From assembly GCF_001949145.1 (NCBI RefSeq), contig NW_019091574.1, forward strand, positions 243,969 to 268,234: 24,266 nucleotides of DNA, in the 5' to 3' direction. The notes under the pieces were generated by a model that saw only the letters and a list, made by a program, of their open reading frames with translations, had not been told where the DNA came from and did not search any database. This DNA comes from Acanthaster planci. Its lineage: Eukaryota > Echinodermata > Asteroidea > Valvatida > Acanthasteridae. Below, piece after piece: positions 11,001 to 20,095 of this stretch (the first letter of the stretch is position 1; each line of letters starts with the position of its first letter). The position numbers and the translations under genes were made by a program.

Positions 11001-12798
11001 CAAACTTGAGACGTAGGCATGTATGTTTCAGAGGGAAATTATTAACTGCGCATGTCCCGTTTTTTAGGTCATTTGCCTGCGTAATGAGGGCCATGGGAAT
11101 TTGTGCCAGGCGAACAGCTGCTTCATTTCATGAAATTTAGGCCTACGTCGTATTTTAATTTTTTGGAAATAAAAATTCCTGCCCAAAATATTTCAAAGTG
11201 AGAGAAGGCCCTTTCCTATTACGTGTTTGGTGAAAATTAAATTGAGTTGAATTGAATTGAATTGATTTTTGTGACAGCGGTAGTTTGTTTACGTTTCAAT
11301 GCGATTTCTGAAGACTCGAAACAAAGAATTCGAAGTTTTCCTGAAGTTTTCAAAAGTGGGCTGTGGTGTAGAAAGGTCGACAGGGTTTAGATTTGCTGAC
11401 GGTTTGACACTAGCCTTTTTGTTTCTTTTCCTGACTAGAAGCGTTTGAATATCGACCTAACTCGGCACCTATTCCGTTCATTCCGCATTAAATCTTACCG
11501 TCTTGGGGGCGTAAGAATTCAGTGACTTGCGAACGGAATACAAATTCCAAAAGTACAGTAAGTTAACATGAAGTTCACTTTTGTAACCACGAGGTATATC
11601 TGTCATAAAATGCAAGGAAAATGTTGAAATTCACGGTACATATTCTGAGTTTTACATGTACATTGTAGTGCGTGAGCATGAATCACACGAACATGTACTT
11701 TATGTACACTTGCTCCAACGGTCGAAAATTTCCTTGCACCTGTATGTGCACGTCTACGCCGCAGTAACAGCCCGCAGTATACTGGATCGGTTTTGAGCAT
11801 GTAAGGCACAAACAGATCGCCCTGCGCAGAAGTATCTAATATAACTCATGGAATTCGAACCAAATATATATAGCTGCATGTACATAGAACTGATTGTACC
11901 GTGTGGTTGAGATTCTGGCCTGTCGTATGCAGTAACTCACTGTTTTTGGAAAACCTTTAAATTCAGAAATTTTGTGACCAAGTGATCGATTGAAAATGGA
12001 AATAATTTATCATCTTAGCAACAACTTTGAGGCTAAATTTCAAACTTATGTCGCATTTCTTTTCCCGATTCTATAGTGCTCTATTCGATTTAAGCCTTCT
12101 AAGGCACATACAAAGAGTTCAAATCCGTTTGTTAACTTTGTGCAAAGAAGTCTTCAAAACGAGAAGGCTCAACAGAGGATTGGCAAGTTGCTAAGGACAT
12201 TTCCGTATGGTTCACGAGGTTCCGGTCAAGTAACCGTCTCCCACGGTCGAAGTCGTTAAATTCCACACGTTGAATGGGGGTGGAACATACGTGTAGGGCG
12301 ACGTGTTACGCCCCTTCCCTTTACACCCACGCACACACAATTTTCCTGCAACTGGGATCCCCTATTGTCCCTCTTTTGTTTTACTTTAACTCTTTAAAAG
12401 ACCACCCATATGTTTTGTGCACAATCCCCTATGTGAATCGGGGACCTTACTGGCTTCTATTGTTCAGGGTCCCCAACTGAATGCAAATACAAACTCACAC
12501 TTACTCATAAAAGTAAAGCTTTTTCTTATGAATTGCAACTACTATCTGCATGTATGTACATTTCCATGAAACACATTACGAGGAATTATGCACAAAGTAA
12601 TCCGCACATTATCATTTTGACCCAGAATAAGTAAACTTTTGTTTCATTGTTTCATCTTCAATTAGCAACATGGCCCAACACAAAGCCGTTGTGGAAAAAA
12701 AACAGCATACATTTAAATACCTGCAAGGAGTTTTTAAAAAGGAAAGCTTTTGAAAACAAAGAAAAATACGTTAGAATTTAGTAATTAACAATGGAATC
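8016..12798. other. Gene-free interior of the nested element
   Basis: I find no supported gene in 4.8 kb. ORFs are short, overlap on both strands and lack motifs. Visible features are a G6-T8-G8 run (9735-9756) and an AATTG microsatellite (about 11236-11262). It may be cargo DNA, relics of further insertions too decayed to read, or host DNA if the terminal arrays are independent. Confidence 0.55.
9735..9756 (+). repeat. G6-T8-G8 homopolymer run
   Basis: Six G, eight T and eight G in succession on the plus strand. It could form intermolecular G-quadruplex structures, and is also a likely sequencing-error spot. No gene is associated. Confidence 0.8.
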
Positions 12799-12892
12799 CT
12801 GCGGACACAATGGGGCGGACATATTGGGCCCGCGGACACAATGGGGCGGACATAATGGGCCTGTGGACACAATGGGGCGGACATAATGGGCC
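12799..12892 (-). repeat. Right terminal array: three 31 bp repeats, inverted relative to the left array
   Basis: Three copies of GCGGACACAATGGGG followed by CGGACATAATGGGCC, the reverse complement of the 2105-2522 unit with the same 31 bp period. The outer edge abuts CCAGAAAAAGTC, which reads as polymerase-flank sequence on the minus strand. It forms the other end of the nested element. Confidence 0.9.
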
Positions 12893-12901
12893 AGAAAAAG
12901 T

Positions 12902-13258
12902 CAACGTCTCAAACAGACTGTCATATACTCGACGGCTGCATGGTTGTAAATATCGAGATTATTCCTTGTAGGTGACACTGTACTCTAACCCTTTGGTGTT
13001 GAATTTTCTCATGTGGACTTCCTTGACCATCGTTACTTGGTAGAGATCAGTCACATCCCCTACGGACTCGACACCCGTGATCTTCTGACGTTTCGGAAGA
13101 TGTTCGTCTTCAACGGACACCCTGTAACCAATCTGCGCTTCACGGTGTTGGGTACAAAAGTGCCTGATGTAGTTGTCTCGCCTGGTAAACACTTTCCCGA
13201 ACAACTTTTTTGAACAACTGTTATCAAACAAAAAGGATGCGAAGTGAGTAAACGGCAT
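12902..13258 (-). pseudogene. Polinton-type DNA polymerase B, N-terminal zinc-finger fragment (right piece)
   Basis: The minus-strand frame 13258-12959 encodes a damaged C2H2-like finger (FTRRDNYIRHFCTQHRE; the second Cys is not in place). It is followed by LPKRQKITGVE and DLYQVTMVKEVHMRKFNTKG, a linker pattern I associate with the region before the polymerase domain in Polinton PolB. A stop ends the frame at 12959. Similar sequence (RRVYDSLFETLTFSG) continues in another frame to about 12902, where the inverted 31 bp array starts. The protein would resume at 2103 with IRVVVMSPELDYPI. This is the key evidence that the 10.8 kb segment is inserted in PolB. Decay is heavy, and the assignment rests on recalled family patterns. 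Confidence 0.55.
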
Positions 13259-13396
13259 ATGAAGTAAAAATGTATTTGAAATATATAATAGGATGGTTAA
13301 TCCAAAAGATGAAATGTTAATTAATACATAATTTCTTCGTATACATGTATAGGCCTGCGTTCACTTACATCTGTTTGCCAGCCTAAATTATTCCAT

Positions 13397-13452
13397 ATAC
13401 CACCCTAGGGGTTTTCAGTGTTTTATACCACCCTAGGGGTTTTCAGTGTTTT
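13397..13452 (+). repeat. 28 bp perfect tandem duplication
   Basis: ATACCACCCTAGGGGTTTTC followed by AGTGTTTT occurs twice in a row, at 13397 and 13425. Confidence 0.9.
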
Positions 13453-13969
13453 ACTGACATGAAGAAACTAAATGTCTTTATTATACCTTTTAGAAAAGCT
13501 GAAAGATTGGGTGTAAGGAAAGCTTTTGTTCTACAATAGACCGATATAGTGTGATTGATTGTTTGCTTTGGTTTTTTGGTTCAACTGTTTGGTTTTTCTG
13601 CTCTTTACAACGAACATTATAGTCATCCATAAGAAAAAAAAGATACCTTTTCTCTTTGAGTTTAACTTGATGTAAGTTGCTCCTTTGTCTGCTCCTCTTG
13701 TTGTATGCCATGTTGCACTTGCTGCAAGTGTTGATGTCTGCAATAGAGATAAAAATGATTATTTCCGATATGTATGTAACACCTGGGCATAAATGAAATG
13801 CACGTACACTTTTGCCAAAGATGAACTCTGCAGTGTGACCAGCCCTGCGGTGGGGAACAAACTGAGGCCGTGTTCGCGATTTGCAAATTTTTATAAAGAT
13901 ATTGCGGACGTCGTAATTTATCATGCTGAAATAATCCGTGCTTATGATTGGTTAAAAACATAATACAGG

Positions 13970-14352
13970 ATTATGATTGGCTGAGAGCTATCCCGCCACC
14001 AAAAACATATATGACATCAACTTTCCAGTTACAGCCCCAATGGAGAACGTGTCCCGACACGTTCGAAGAATAGCATTAAAACGAGAGAACTTTGAAAGTG
14101 TCATTTTTCAGTCTGATTGGTTGAGAGTTACACCGGATTAGTGACGTCATCTTTCAGGATATAGCCTAAAGGGAAAACGTGTCTGGGCATGTTGAAGTAC
14201 AATGTGAAAATGAACAACTTAGAAGTAATCAGAGTCTACTCCTTTCTGGTTGAGAGCTACAGTCACGCCATGGACGTGCGTTATGCTTCAGGATTTATCA
14301 ACAAAAGGAAAATGTTCGTGTCTGGACATGATGAAGTGAAAACAACAATATA
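13970..14352 (+). repeat. Three degenerate ~130-140 bp tandem repeats
   Basis: Three consecutive blocks begin with GATTGGCTGAGAGCTA, GATTGGTTGAGAGTTA and CTGGTTGAGAGCTA, 129-140 bp apart. They share later words such as AACGTGTCCCGACACGTTCGAAG / AACGTGTCTGGGCATGTTGAAG / TTCGTGTCTGGACATGATGAAG (each about 22 bp, diverged). ATTGG is an inverted CCAAT box, but no linked gene is seen. Confidence 0.6.
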
Positions 14353-16650
14353 AATTTCTGAGCAGATGCTAAAGCGTTTATGCTACTTGTTTATATTTTA
14401 CATGTATCTTGACGTAACATGTGGATAAAATGTCTTTACACGTCGATTACAACAGTACTCAGCTACATGTGTGTATTTCATAATGCGCAGATAAACATGC
14501 AGATCACTTGCGACCTTATAAGTTGCCGTTGTTCTCTTTTTCGTGGCGTTGGGCTCGTTTGATATAAAATAAATGACTTATATTGAGCTTGACTGATGTG
14601 TCAATTAATTATATTCCTCTCACTACGTAGCAGGTTTGACGTTAAAGATTTAATACCGTACTTGTTAGCAATTATGACGGTGTAATATGTAAATTCTAAA
14701 TTGCACAAACTGACTCGCTACACACGTTCGGGCACAACCCGAATTTATGAATGTCGGATCAATAACATTTATTTTCTCTCTCTAGGGGCTATTGCAATGC
14801 ATTGCGCAATAAACAAAATCTTAATTGCTTTCGCGTCCCGTTTTTACCTTTCGAACGTACCACACGTACATCTACATACAAATGTAGTTGTAACAAAATA
14901 GTTGTGTTCATGGTACGCGTTCTTTCGTTCCCCAAGGTATAGGCCTAGATTGCGTGTAAAACTAAAAATCCGCTTGGCTTTGATTTTTTATTTATTTCAT
15001 TTTATTTTGTTTTATCTCATTTTACTGAAATAAAATATGGAACAATTTATGACGATTATGACGCAAGTGACGATTTCAAACGCAAATGATCCCCTCATAG
15101 TGCAACAATGATTGTTGAGGCTGTAGGAGACATTGCATGGGAAACTTAAAAGCCTTTGGTTTTAACTCAATGAGACTTGTGTTCCTCAAACCTGAATTGT
15201 TCTTTAATATCCTATTCACATGGTGCGCCTTCATTACTCAAGACGTGTTAACTTAATAAAGATCCCTATATGCAGAGAAATCTGCCTGAAGATTTATGAA
15301 AAGAAAGAAAAAATAGTTTTGTGTAATCCGAAAGTTTCTACTTAAAAGAAAGAATAACCCCCGGGAAAGCATTAAACAGAAGAAATGTATATTTATAAGT
15401 TAAATGAAAACTTTAGGAATAATAAAGGTCCAGGACAGATATCGCCAGCGATCAAGATGTTTGTGGAACGGTACGCCTATCATAATTATGCAGAAACTCT
15501 ATCTTGTCTCCAACATTCAGGCTACAGATACTTTTAAAAGCTTACATGGGGAATGAGTGCCCGTTGACAAAAATGAAAGTAAAATCTGTGTACGAATCCG
15601 TCTCCCAGTCACCCAGAGCGAATTATGAGTGACGCTTGTGCATCGTTAAATTGAATGATACTGTTGCTAATTTGAATCTACGATTCGGCGGCTACAAATG
15701 AAATTGAAATGCGCAAAGTTTCAAAAATGAAACATGGGAATAACAGGCTTTGAGTAATCGGTCGAATATGAATGCACGTTCACAAATTTGAATACTGTCG
15801 GCCGGGAAAACCTATTAGAGTTCACAGGATAAAGGTTAAAACTTTTCATTAGTAAGGTTAGTTTTATTTTGCATGTTTTAACAAATTTTACAAATTTAAT
15901 GGATTATTTGTCACTTACTTTTTTACATTTTTGTTTTCCTGGCGTTGTTATATTTGAAACACAATTTAATATCTTTGGGTTTTTACTTTTTATGAATTAC
16001 AACTTTCTTTTACGTTTAGTTTATTTTATTCTCATCTTGGCTTAATGACCAATTTACAAGAATCTAAAAATTTGCATTAGGTACGCAAAAACGATAACAA
16101 ATTCAATAAAAACAAGGTCATTTGTTAAACACCAACCTTTGTACGTGAATATTAAAACATCAGAATTAAATCTTACACTGTATAACATAAAATGATAAAA
16201 CAAAGTTCATTCTTCAACTTCTAATAACACACTTTACTTTTCTGTGTTAATCTTTCTCTTATATATATTTTACTTGCATTCTACAGTTCTACTTTATATT
16301 GCCCGTTCACAACATTTTAACATTTTTATATTATTTCCTTTTTTGTACAGGTACATTGTTTTGTTTACGTATATCGTTTTGTTATGATTTCTAGTGATAT
16401 AATTTATATTTAACATGTGAGACATTTTATGAGTTTTAACTCTTGTAGCTTGTTTTGTGTGCACATTTATATGTTTACTTTCACAGTGTACAGAATTTTG
16501 CATTGTTCTTACAAGGTTACATAACTGTCAATCCAAACTCAAAAACGCAGAAGCAATATATGCTGCAGGGTAAATGACCTCTTTTTTATCTTTACACGTG
16601 TTGCCTTTTTCTTGCTTCCCAACTTCAGCGTACAACGGTGACAAGTTTTA

Positions 16651-17397
16651 ATGACAATTTTCAAGATGTATCTTCATATTCCTCGTAATTATCAAACAAC
16701 ACTATCGGCCATTTTTCAAGTCTTTAATAAATTTTTTTATAGATTAGACTACAGAAATTATCTCTCAGATGGACCACCACCGTCAACCGAAGAAAAACAG
16801 GTGTTCATTTGGGATACTGTGTCTTCTACCGTGAAACCCATTACTATGGGCCAAGCGAGCCTTGAATTTGACCGACTTTACGCAAAGCAAGCGTTTGAGT
16901 CAGTAAGTGTCTCTGGATCGTCTGGTAGTATCGTCTTAGAACCCAGTTACTACGGTATCGACTGGTTTGATTTTATTTTAAACGCCATCCCGGGTGCTAT
17001 TTTTAAAGTTTACGAAGAGTCCCAAACAGTTGCCCTGGTCCTTTTTGACCCTTTTTTAAAACTAAAACTAAACAAACGCGTGGGTCAATTGCTCGGCCTG
17101 CCCCAAGACGAACTACAAAACTTGGTTGTACACAAAGGCAACTACAACATCGAACGCATTAAATATCTGTTTATACACTGCGAGCAGCTCGACCCAGATT
17201 ATAATTTTTATGATGGGAAGTCTTCAACGGTACTCAGCACCAGAGACACAGGCCTGTGCAATTTAGAGGTCAACCCCACCTGTAAAAGGCTTATAGACCG
17301 AAACATAGACAAACTCACCTTTTCTTTAAAAAACGACCTAGGTAGGTTAGTAAGTGGTAAAGGAGATGGAATTTTGCTTGAGGTGAATATTTTTTAA
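16651..17397 (+). CDS. Penton-like minor capsid protein (candidate), 248 aa
   Basis: This is an intact ORF at the left edge of the structural module. I do not see a domain signature strong enough to be certain. Two features recur in the penton-like single-jelly-roll proteins of this Polinton group. One is the block LKLNKRVGQLLGLP (residues 137-150) followed by IKYLFIHCEQLD (170-181). The other is a C-terminus of the form DKLTFSLKNDLGRLVSG ending in LLEVNIF (about 230-248). A penton would close capsid vertices beside the major capsid protein. The first Met is at 16651, and an alternative start at codon 6 (MYLHIPRN) is equally plausible; TGA lies in frame just upstream. The stop is followed by further TAA codons (TAAAACTCTTAATTATAA) before the next gene, 18 bp on. 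This is one of the undamaged genes. Confidence 0.55.
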   Translation: MTIFKMYLHIPRNYQTTLSAIFQVFNKFFYRLDYRNYLSDGPPPSTEEKQVFIWDTVSSTVKPITMGQASLEFDRLYAKQAFESVSVSGSSGSIVLEPSYYGIDWFDFILNAIPGAIFKVYEESQTVALVLFDPFLKLKLNKRVGQLLGLPQDELQNLVVHKGNYNIERIKYLFIHCEQLDPDYNFYDGKSSTVLSTRDTGLCNLEVNPTCKRLIDRNIDKLTFSLKNDLGRLVSGKGDGILLEVNIF

Positions 17398-17415
17398 AAC
17401 TCTTAATTATAAAAG

Positions 17416-18078
17416 ATGACGACTAACGTATACCCGGATTTAAGTAAACACCCGGAGTTGACTTTAAACTCGGCTGAACAAGTGGAAACCAAGATATACA
17501 GACTCAGGAAGATCGAAGAAATTAAATCTCAAATCCAAAGAGAACGCGACGCGAGGGAAAATAGTTACAAAAAGATCAAACGACTTTTAACCGCGCTCGG
17601 ATACGTGGAGTACGGCGTGGGAGCAATTGGAGCCACATCGGCAGCCGTCGGCATTCCCGCCATTTTGGGAGTCGTTACCAGACCCGTCGGACTTGTGATG
17701 GAAGGCATCGCTATCGGTGTGTTTGGCACTTACGCGATATTGAAATACACCTCCCGTAGACTCACCTACAAAACTAAAAAACACGACCAAATTCGAATGT
17801 TGGCAGACGCTTAATTAAACACCATCGAGGAATATGTATCTCACGCGATTGAAGACGGTGACATCTCTCAGGAGGAATTTGTCCTTATTTTATCCGAGCT
17901 GAAAAAGTTCAACGAAATGAAAGAAAAGATCAGATCGAATTCTTCTACAAAATTGGAAGAAACTAAAGAAACTTCTAATTAAGAATTCGAACGCCAAGTC
18001 AACGAAAAAGCAGAAGCGCTAGCCAACGAATGGGCGGCGGTTTTAAAAAAAGATCTTATGATAAAACTTGGCGAATAA
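17416..18078 (+). pseudogene. Small hydrophobic virion-type protein with two in-frame TAA stops
   Basis: The first 132 codons (17416-17814) are open. They have a charged coiled segment (RLRKIEEIKSQIQRERDARE) and then two hydrophobic stretches (about residues 60-83 and 88-107). A TAA at 17812-17814 ends this, but the same frame stays open afterward through a sensible acidic helix (IEEYVSHAIEDGDISQEEF). It meets a second TAA at 17980-17982 and continues to a final TAA at 18076-18078. No shift is needed, so the original protein was probably about 220 residues, and the truncations are point nonsense changes. The gene lies 18 bp downstream of the penton-like gene and is probably co-expressed. The two hydrophobic stretches suggest membrane association or a membrane-active virion component; function is unknown. 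Confidence 0.6.
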
Positions 18079-18127
18079 GTTTAACAAAGTCGGTTAAGTT
18101 TGAAGAAAAGCCAGAATCTCCACCCGC

Positions 18128-19370
18128 TTATCGAGAAGCGAGCAAAACGAGCGAAGCGAGCATTATTCCGATCAACCCGACCATTTTCACCATTTTCATT
18201 TTCAGTTTCTTCAACACGTTTGCCAGGTTCCACAGTTGACGTTTGATTCGATCGGTAATTCCACCTTTGGAAAGAGGAGCCGGCGTTGGTTTAGGTGCGG
18301 GTGTTGGTTTGCTCGCTCCGCTCGCTCCGGCACTCCTAACGCTAGCCACGATGCTACTAACGATGGTACTCACGGCTAACCCAAAAGCCGTTAAAATACT
18401 TACGATCGTGACGCCTTGCTCTCTAAATAAAATATTAATTCTCTCGCGTAGCGTTAAATCTTTACCTAGAGCTGTTTTCTTTTAACGTTTCAAATTGGTT
18501 TCTAAATCCCATGTTTAAATTTTTTCGCTGGGTATTCAATACTGCTAACTCATCGTTAAAATCTCCAAGAATTTTAAGCTCTGATTCTTTTTGTTCTCGC
18601 GTGATATCTGGTTCCTTCAATGCATCTTCAGTTGTCTGAATATTTTCTTTTACTCTTGCAATCTTAGATTCTACAAGTTTTAATTGGCCTCTTATTGTTT
18701 GTAAGCTTTGGTCGAGTCCTCTAATCTCTCTGAGAGTAAATTCTGAATTTGCATCTTCTGGGTTTAAGTTTCTAGACTGTTGCGCTATTTCTTGAAGTTG
18801 ATCGAGTGCTTCATCTAATTCATCTACAGATCCGTCTTCATTTGTGATCTTTTCTATTTTGTCTGAAACGGCTTCTGAAACAGCTTCTACCTCTTCAATT
18901 AATTCAGTTGCAGGGTTTTTGTAGCCTTCTAACCCTAAAGTGCGTGTGATAAAATTTATACTACCTGAATTGGATTGTAAGGTAGATAATGCGAGAAACC
19001 GTAGTCCAAGTTTATCTCTTTTTGTTCTAGTCAGGCGGATTTTTTCATCATTAAATTTTGCATAAAGTAATCCTTTAGAATCAAGGCTAAATATATTTGT
19101 GTCTTTCATGGTCGGTTCAAGTCCGGTAGTTTCTTTAATCTCGTTATAAAAACTATTCATTGCATCTTTAGTGACATCATTACGTTGGTCTTCAGTGGTT
19201 ATCCCCAGCCTCACTATGGGGTCATCTGTGCCTTCCACAAAACTCGTTTCTAGTTGATCTGTGAATAGGTTAGTCTCAACGAAATCTTGGTCGTCTTGTT
19301 CGTCCTGTTCTAATTCTTCTTGTTCACGCTCTTGTTCCATTTCTTCCATTTCGAATCCCTCTTCCTCCAT
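18128..19370 (-). pseudogene. Coiled-coil protein with C-terminal hydrophobic segments (one frameshift)
   Basis: The upstream frame (19370-18462) begins with a very acidic N-terminus (MEEEGFEMEEMEQEREQEE). It is mainly helical, with heptad-like Glu/Lys/Leu stretches in its C-terminal half, and closes with FETLKENSSR then TAG-TAA-rich sequence. The second frame picks up at once with ALGKDLTLRERINILFREQG and VTIVSILTAFGLAV, a hydrophobic segment. It then runs through a Pro/Ala/Lys linker (PTPAPKPTPAP) and a second hydrophobic tail to a TAA at 18128. The total is 1243 nt, 414 codons plus one base, fitting a single 1-nt frameshift around 18470-18490 beside an AAAA run. I recall the LRERI-LFREQGVTI block as conserved in Polinton proteins of this group. 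It is probably a virion structural or membrane protein; exact role unknown. It converges with the plus-strand gene ending at 18078. Confidence 0.6.
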
Positions 19371-19386
19371 TTTAAAATAAGGAAAC

Positions 19387-19597
19387 TTAACTGCTACTGG
19401 TACTCATAGGAAAACTCGCGGGCAGGATACCCTGTGCTACCAACCAACCCTGGGTGGCCAATGCACCGCTAGACAGCGCGGTCAATTTCAACGCGTCTTC
19501 GGCAGACAACTTATTGAAATCCGGCTGTTTAACCTTGAACAGCTTGCTCGATAGCATTCACGATTCCGTTTACGTCGATCGATTTAGCGTTACTCAT
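19387..19597 (-). pseudogene. Small (~70 codon) protein, frameshifted
   Basis: This ORF is shorter than usual ORF cut-offs. On the minus strand the ATG at 19595-19597 opens MSNAKSIDVNGIVNAIEQAV and stops soon after. A neighbouring frame continues with KQPDFNKLSAEDALKLTAL, then SSGALATQGWLVAQGILPAS, to a TAA at 19387-19389. The span of 211 nt is 70 codons plus one base, as expected from a single-base indel near 19540. It lies 16 bp upstream of the coiled-coil gene and 24 bp downstream of the membrane protein gene, on the same strand, so it fills the gap in a tightly packed cluster. Alanine-rich and mildly hydrophobic near the C-terminus; function unknown. Confidence 0.5.
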
Positions 19598-19621
19598 ATT
19601 TAATGATAATGAATCTTAAAT

Positions 19622-20095
19622 TTATTCCATGTCCAAAATCTGTTCTTCAATTTTGTTGGTTCGGAATAATGTTCGTTGTTCGGTAATGCTCGTTGCTCCG
19701 CTCGCTCCGCTCGCTTCTCTCTGCTCGTTCGCTCCGCTTCTCTCTGCTCGTTCGCTTTTTGGTTGAACGGTTTTGTTTTTCCAAATTAAATAGACCGCAA
19801 GCGCTCCAATGACCAATCCACCAAATATCAAGTTTCTGTTCTCTGTAACCGTTTGATAAATTTTATTTATTGAGCTGAAGTTCTGGTTGCTCTCTTCGCT
19901 CGCTTCGCTTTGCTTCATCTTGGCGAGCTGCTGCTTCATCTTTTTGTTATGCTCGGCTAATTTCTTACCTTGTTCTACACGCTTCGGATTTTTAACGTTT
20001 ACTTTATTTTTAGTTACCGTCTGTACGTTCTTCTTTACCGGGCTGTTTGTTGAAGTGTTCGGAATTCTCGCTTCGCTCGTTTCGTTCGTTGACAT
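19622..20095 (-). CDS. Basic single-pass membrane protein, 157 aa
   Basis: Intact ORF. Residues 35-62 are strongly basic (KNPKRVEQGKKLAEHNKKMK), a pattern I recall as recurring in this Polinton group. A single hydrophobic segment (NLIFGGLVIGALAVYLIW, about 88-105) follows. The C-terminal third contains Ser/Glu/Arg/Ala-rich repeats encoded by the scattered GAGCGAAGCGAGC-type DNA word (SERAERSGANEQREASGASGA). The basic region may bind DNA or anchor the core to a membrane; this is inference. The start at 20095 lies inside the last 86 bp of the upstream gene. A TATATTAAAA box (20100-20109) sits just upstream of the ATG. Confidence 0.65.
   Translation of the reverse strand: MSTNETSEARIPNTSTNSPVKKNVQTVTKNKVNVKNPKRVEQGKKLAEHNKKMKQQLAKMKQSEASEESNQNFSSINKIYQTVTENRNLIFGGLVIGALAVYLIWKNKTVQPKSERAERSGANEQREASGASGATSITEQRTLFRTNKIEEQILDME
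19688..19756 (-). repeat. Largest cluster of the dispersed GAGCGAAGCGAGC-type repeat
   Basis: Runs of GCTCGCTCCGCTCGCTTC-type sequence, including a 23 bp direct duplication starting at 19712 and 19735. Further copies of the word lie at 18132-18161, 18311-18330, 19890-19918, 20067-20093, 20517-20546, 22208-22226 and 23610-23653. All are inside the minus-strand virion genes. In most genes it encodes Ser-Glu-Ala-Ser or Ser-Gly-Ala-Ser. At 18132-18161 it is in the opposite orientation and encodes Leu-Ala-Ser-Leu. I saw no copies in 1-18000. Confidence 0.8.

Larger units (their letters stand above)
2105..12890. mobile_element. ~10.8 kb transposon nested in PolB, ended by inverted tandem-repeat arrays (Ginger-like?)
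   Basis: The two parts of the polymerase gene's N-terminal region lie outside this segment, at 996-2103 and 12902-13258. The segment itself begins and ends with the same 31 bp repeat family in opposite orientation. The outermost repeat in each case reads CCATTATGTC inward. Immediately outside are CCGGA (2100-2104) and CCAGA (12891-12895), a possible imperfect 5 bp target duplication. Inside, on one strand, lie a decayed rve integrase and an OTU/F-box gene. Ginger DNA transposons use gypsy-type integrases, and as I recall some also encode OTU proteases, so Ginger is my preferred class. All internal genes are broken, so this copy is dead. The exact ends and the class are inference. Confidence 0.55.
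13259..16650. other. Non-coding stretch between polymerase and structural modules
   Basis: AT-rich DNA with no supported gene. Overlapping minus-strand ORFs at 13490-13961 have no known domain. One possible 3' splice site (TTTTATCTCTATTGCAG on the minus strand, near 13743) hints at a decayed host exon, but nothing confirms it. Contains the 28 bp duplication at 13397-13452 and the degenerate repeats at about 13970-14352. From 14.4 to 16.6 kb I see nothing specific. Confidence 0.55.

Noticed and set aside
13490-13961. Overlapping minus-strand ORFs with a C-x2-C motif and a possible splice acceptor
   Set aside because: No family match and two frames equally open; too weak to call a host exon.
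17587-17790. Minus-strand and other shadow ORFs over the structural module (also 18243-18485, 19887-20105, 21056-21310, 22860-23045)
   Set aside because: Antisense to genes with better motif and context support.
18030-18239. 69-codon plus-strand ORF after the hydrophobic gene
   Set aside because: It overlaps the end of that gene and the convergent coiled-coil gene, and has no independent support.
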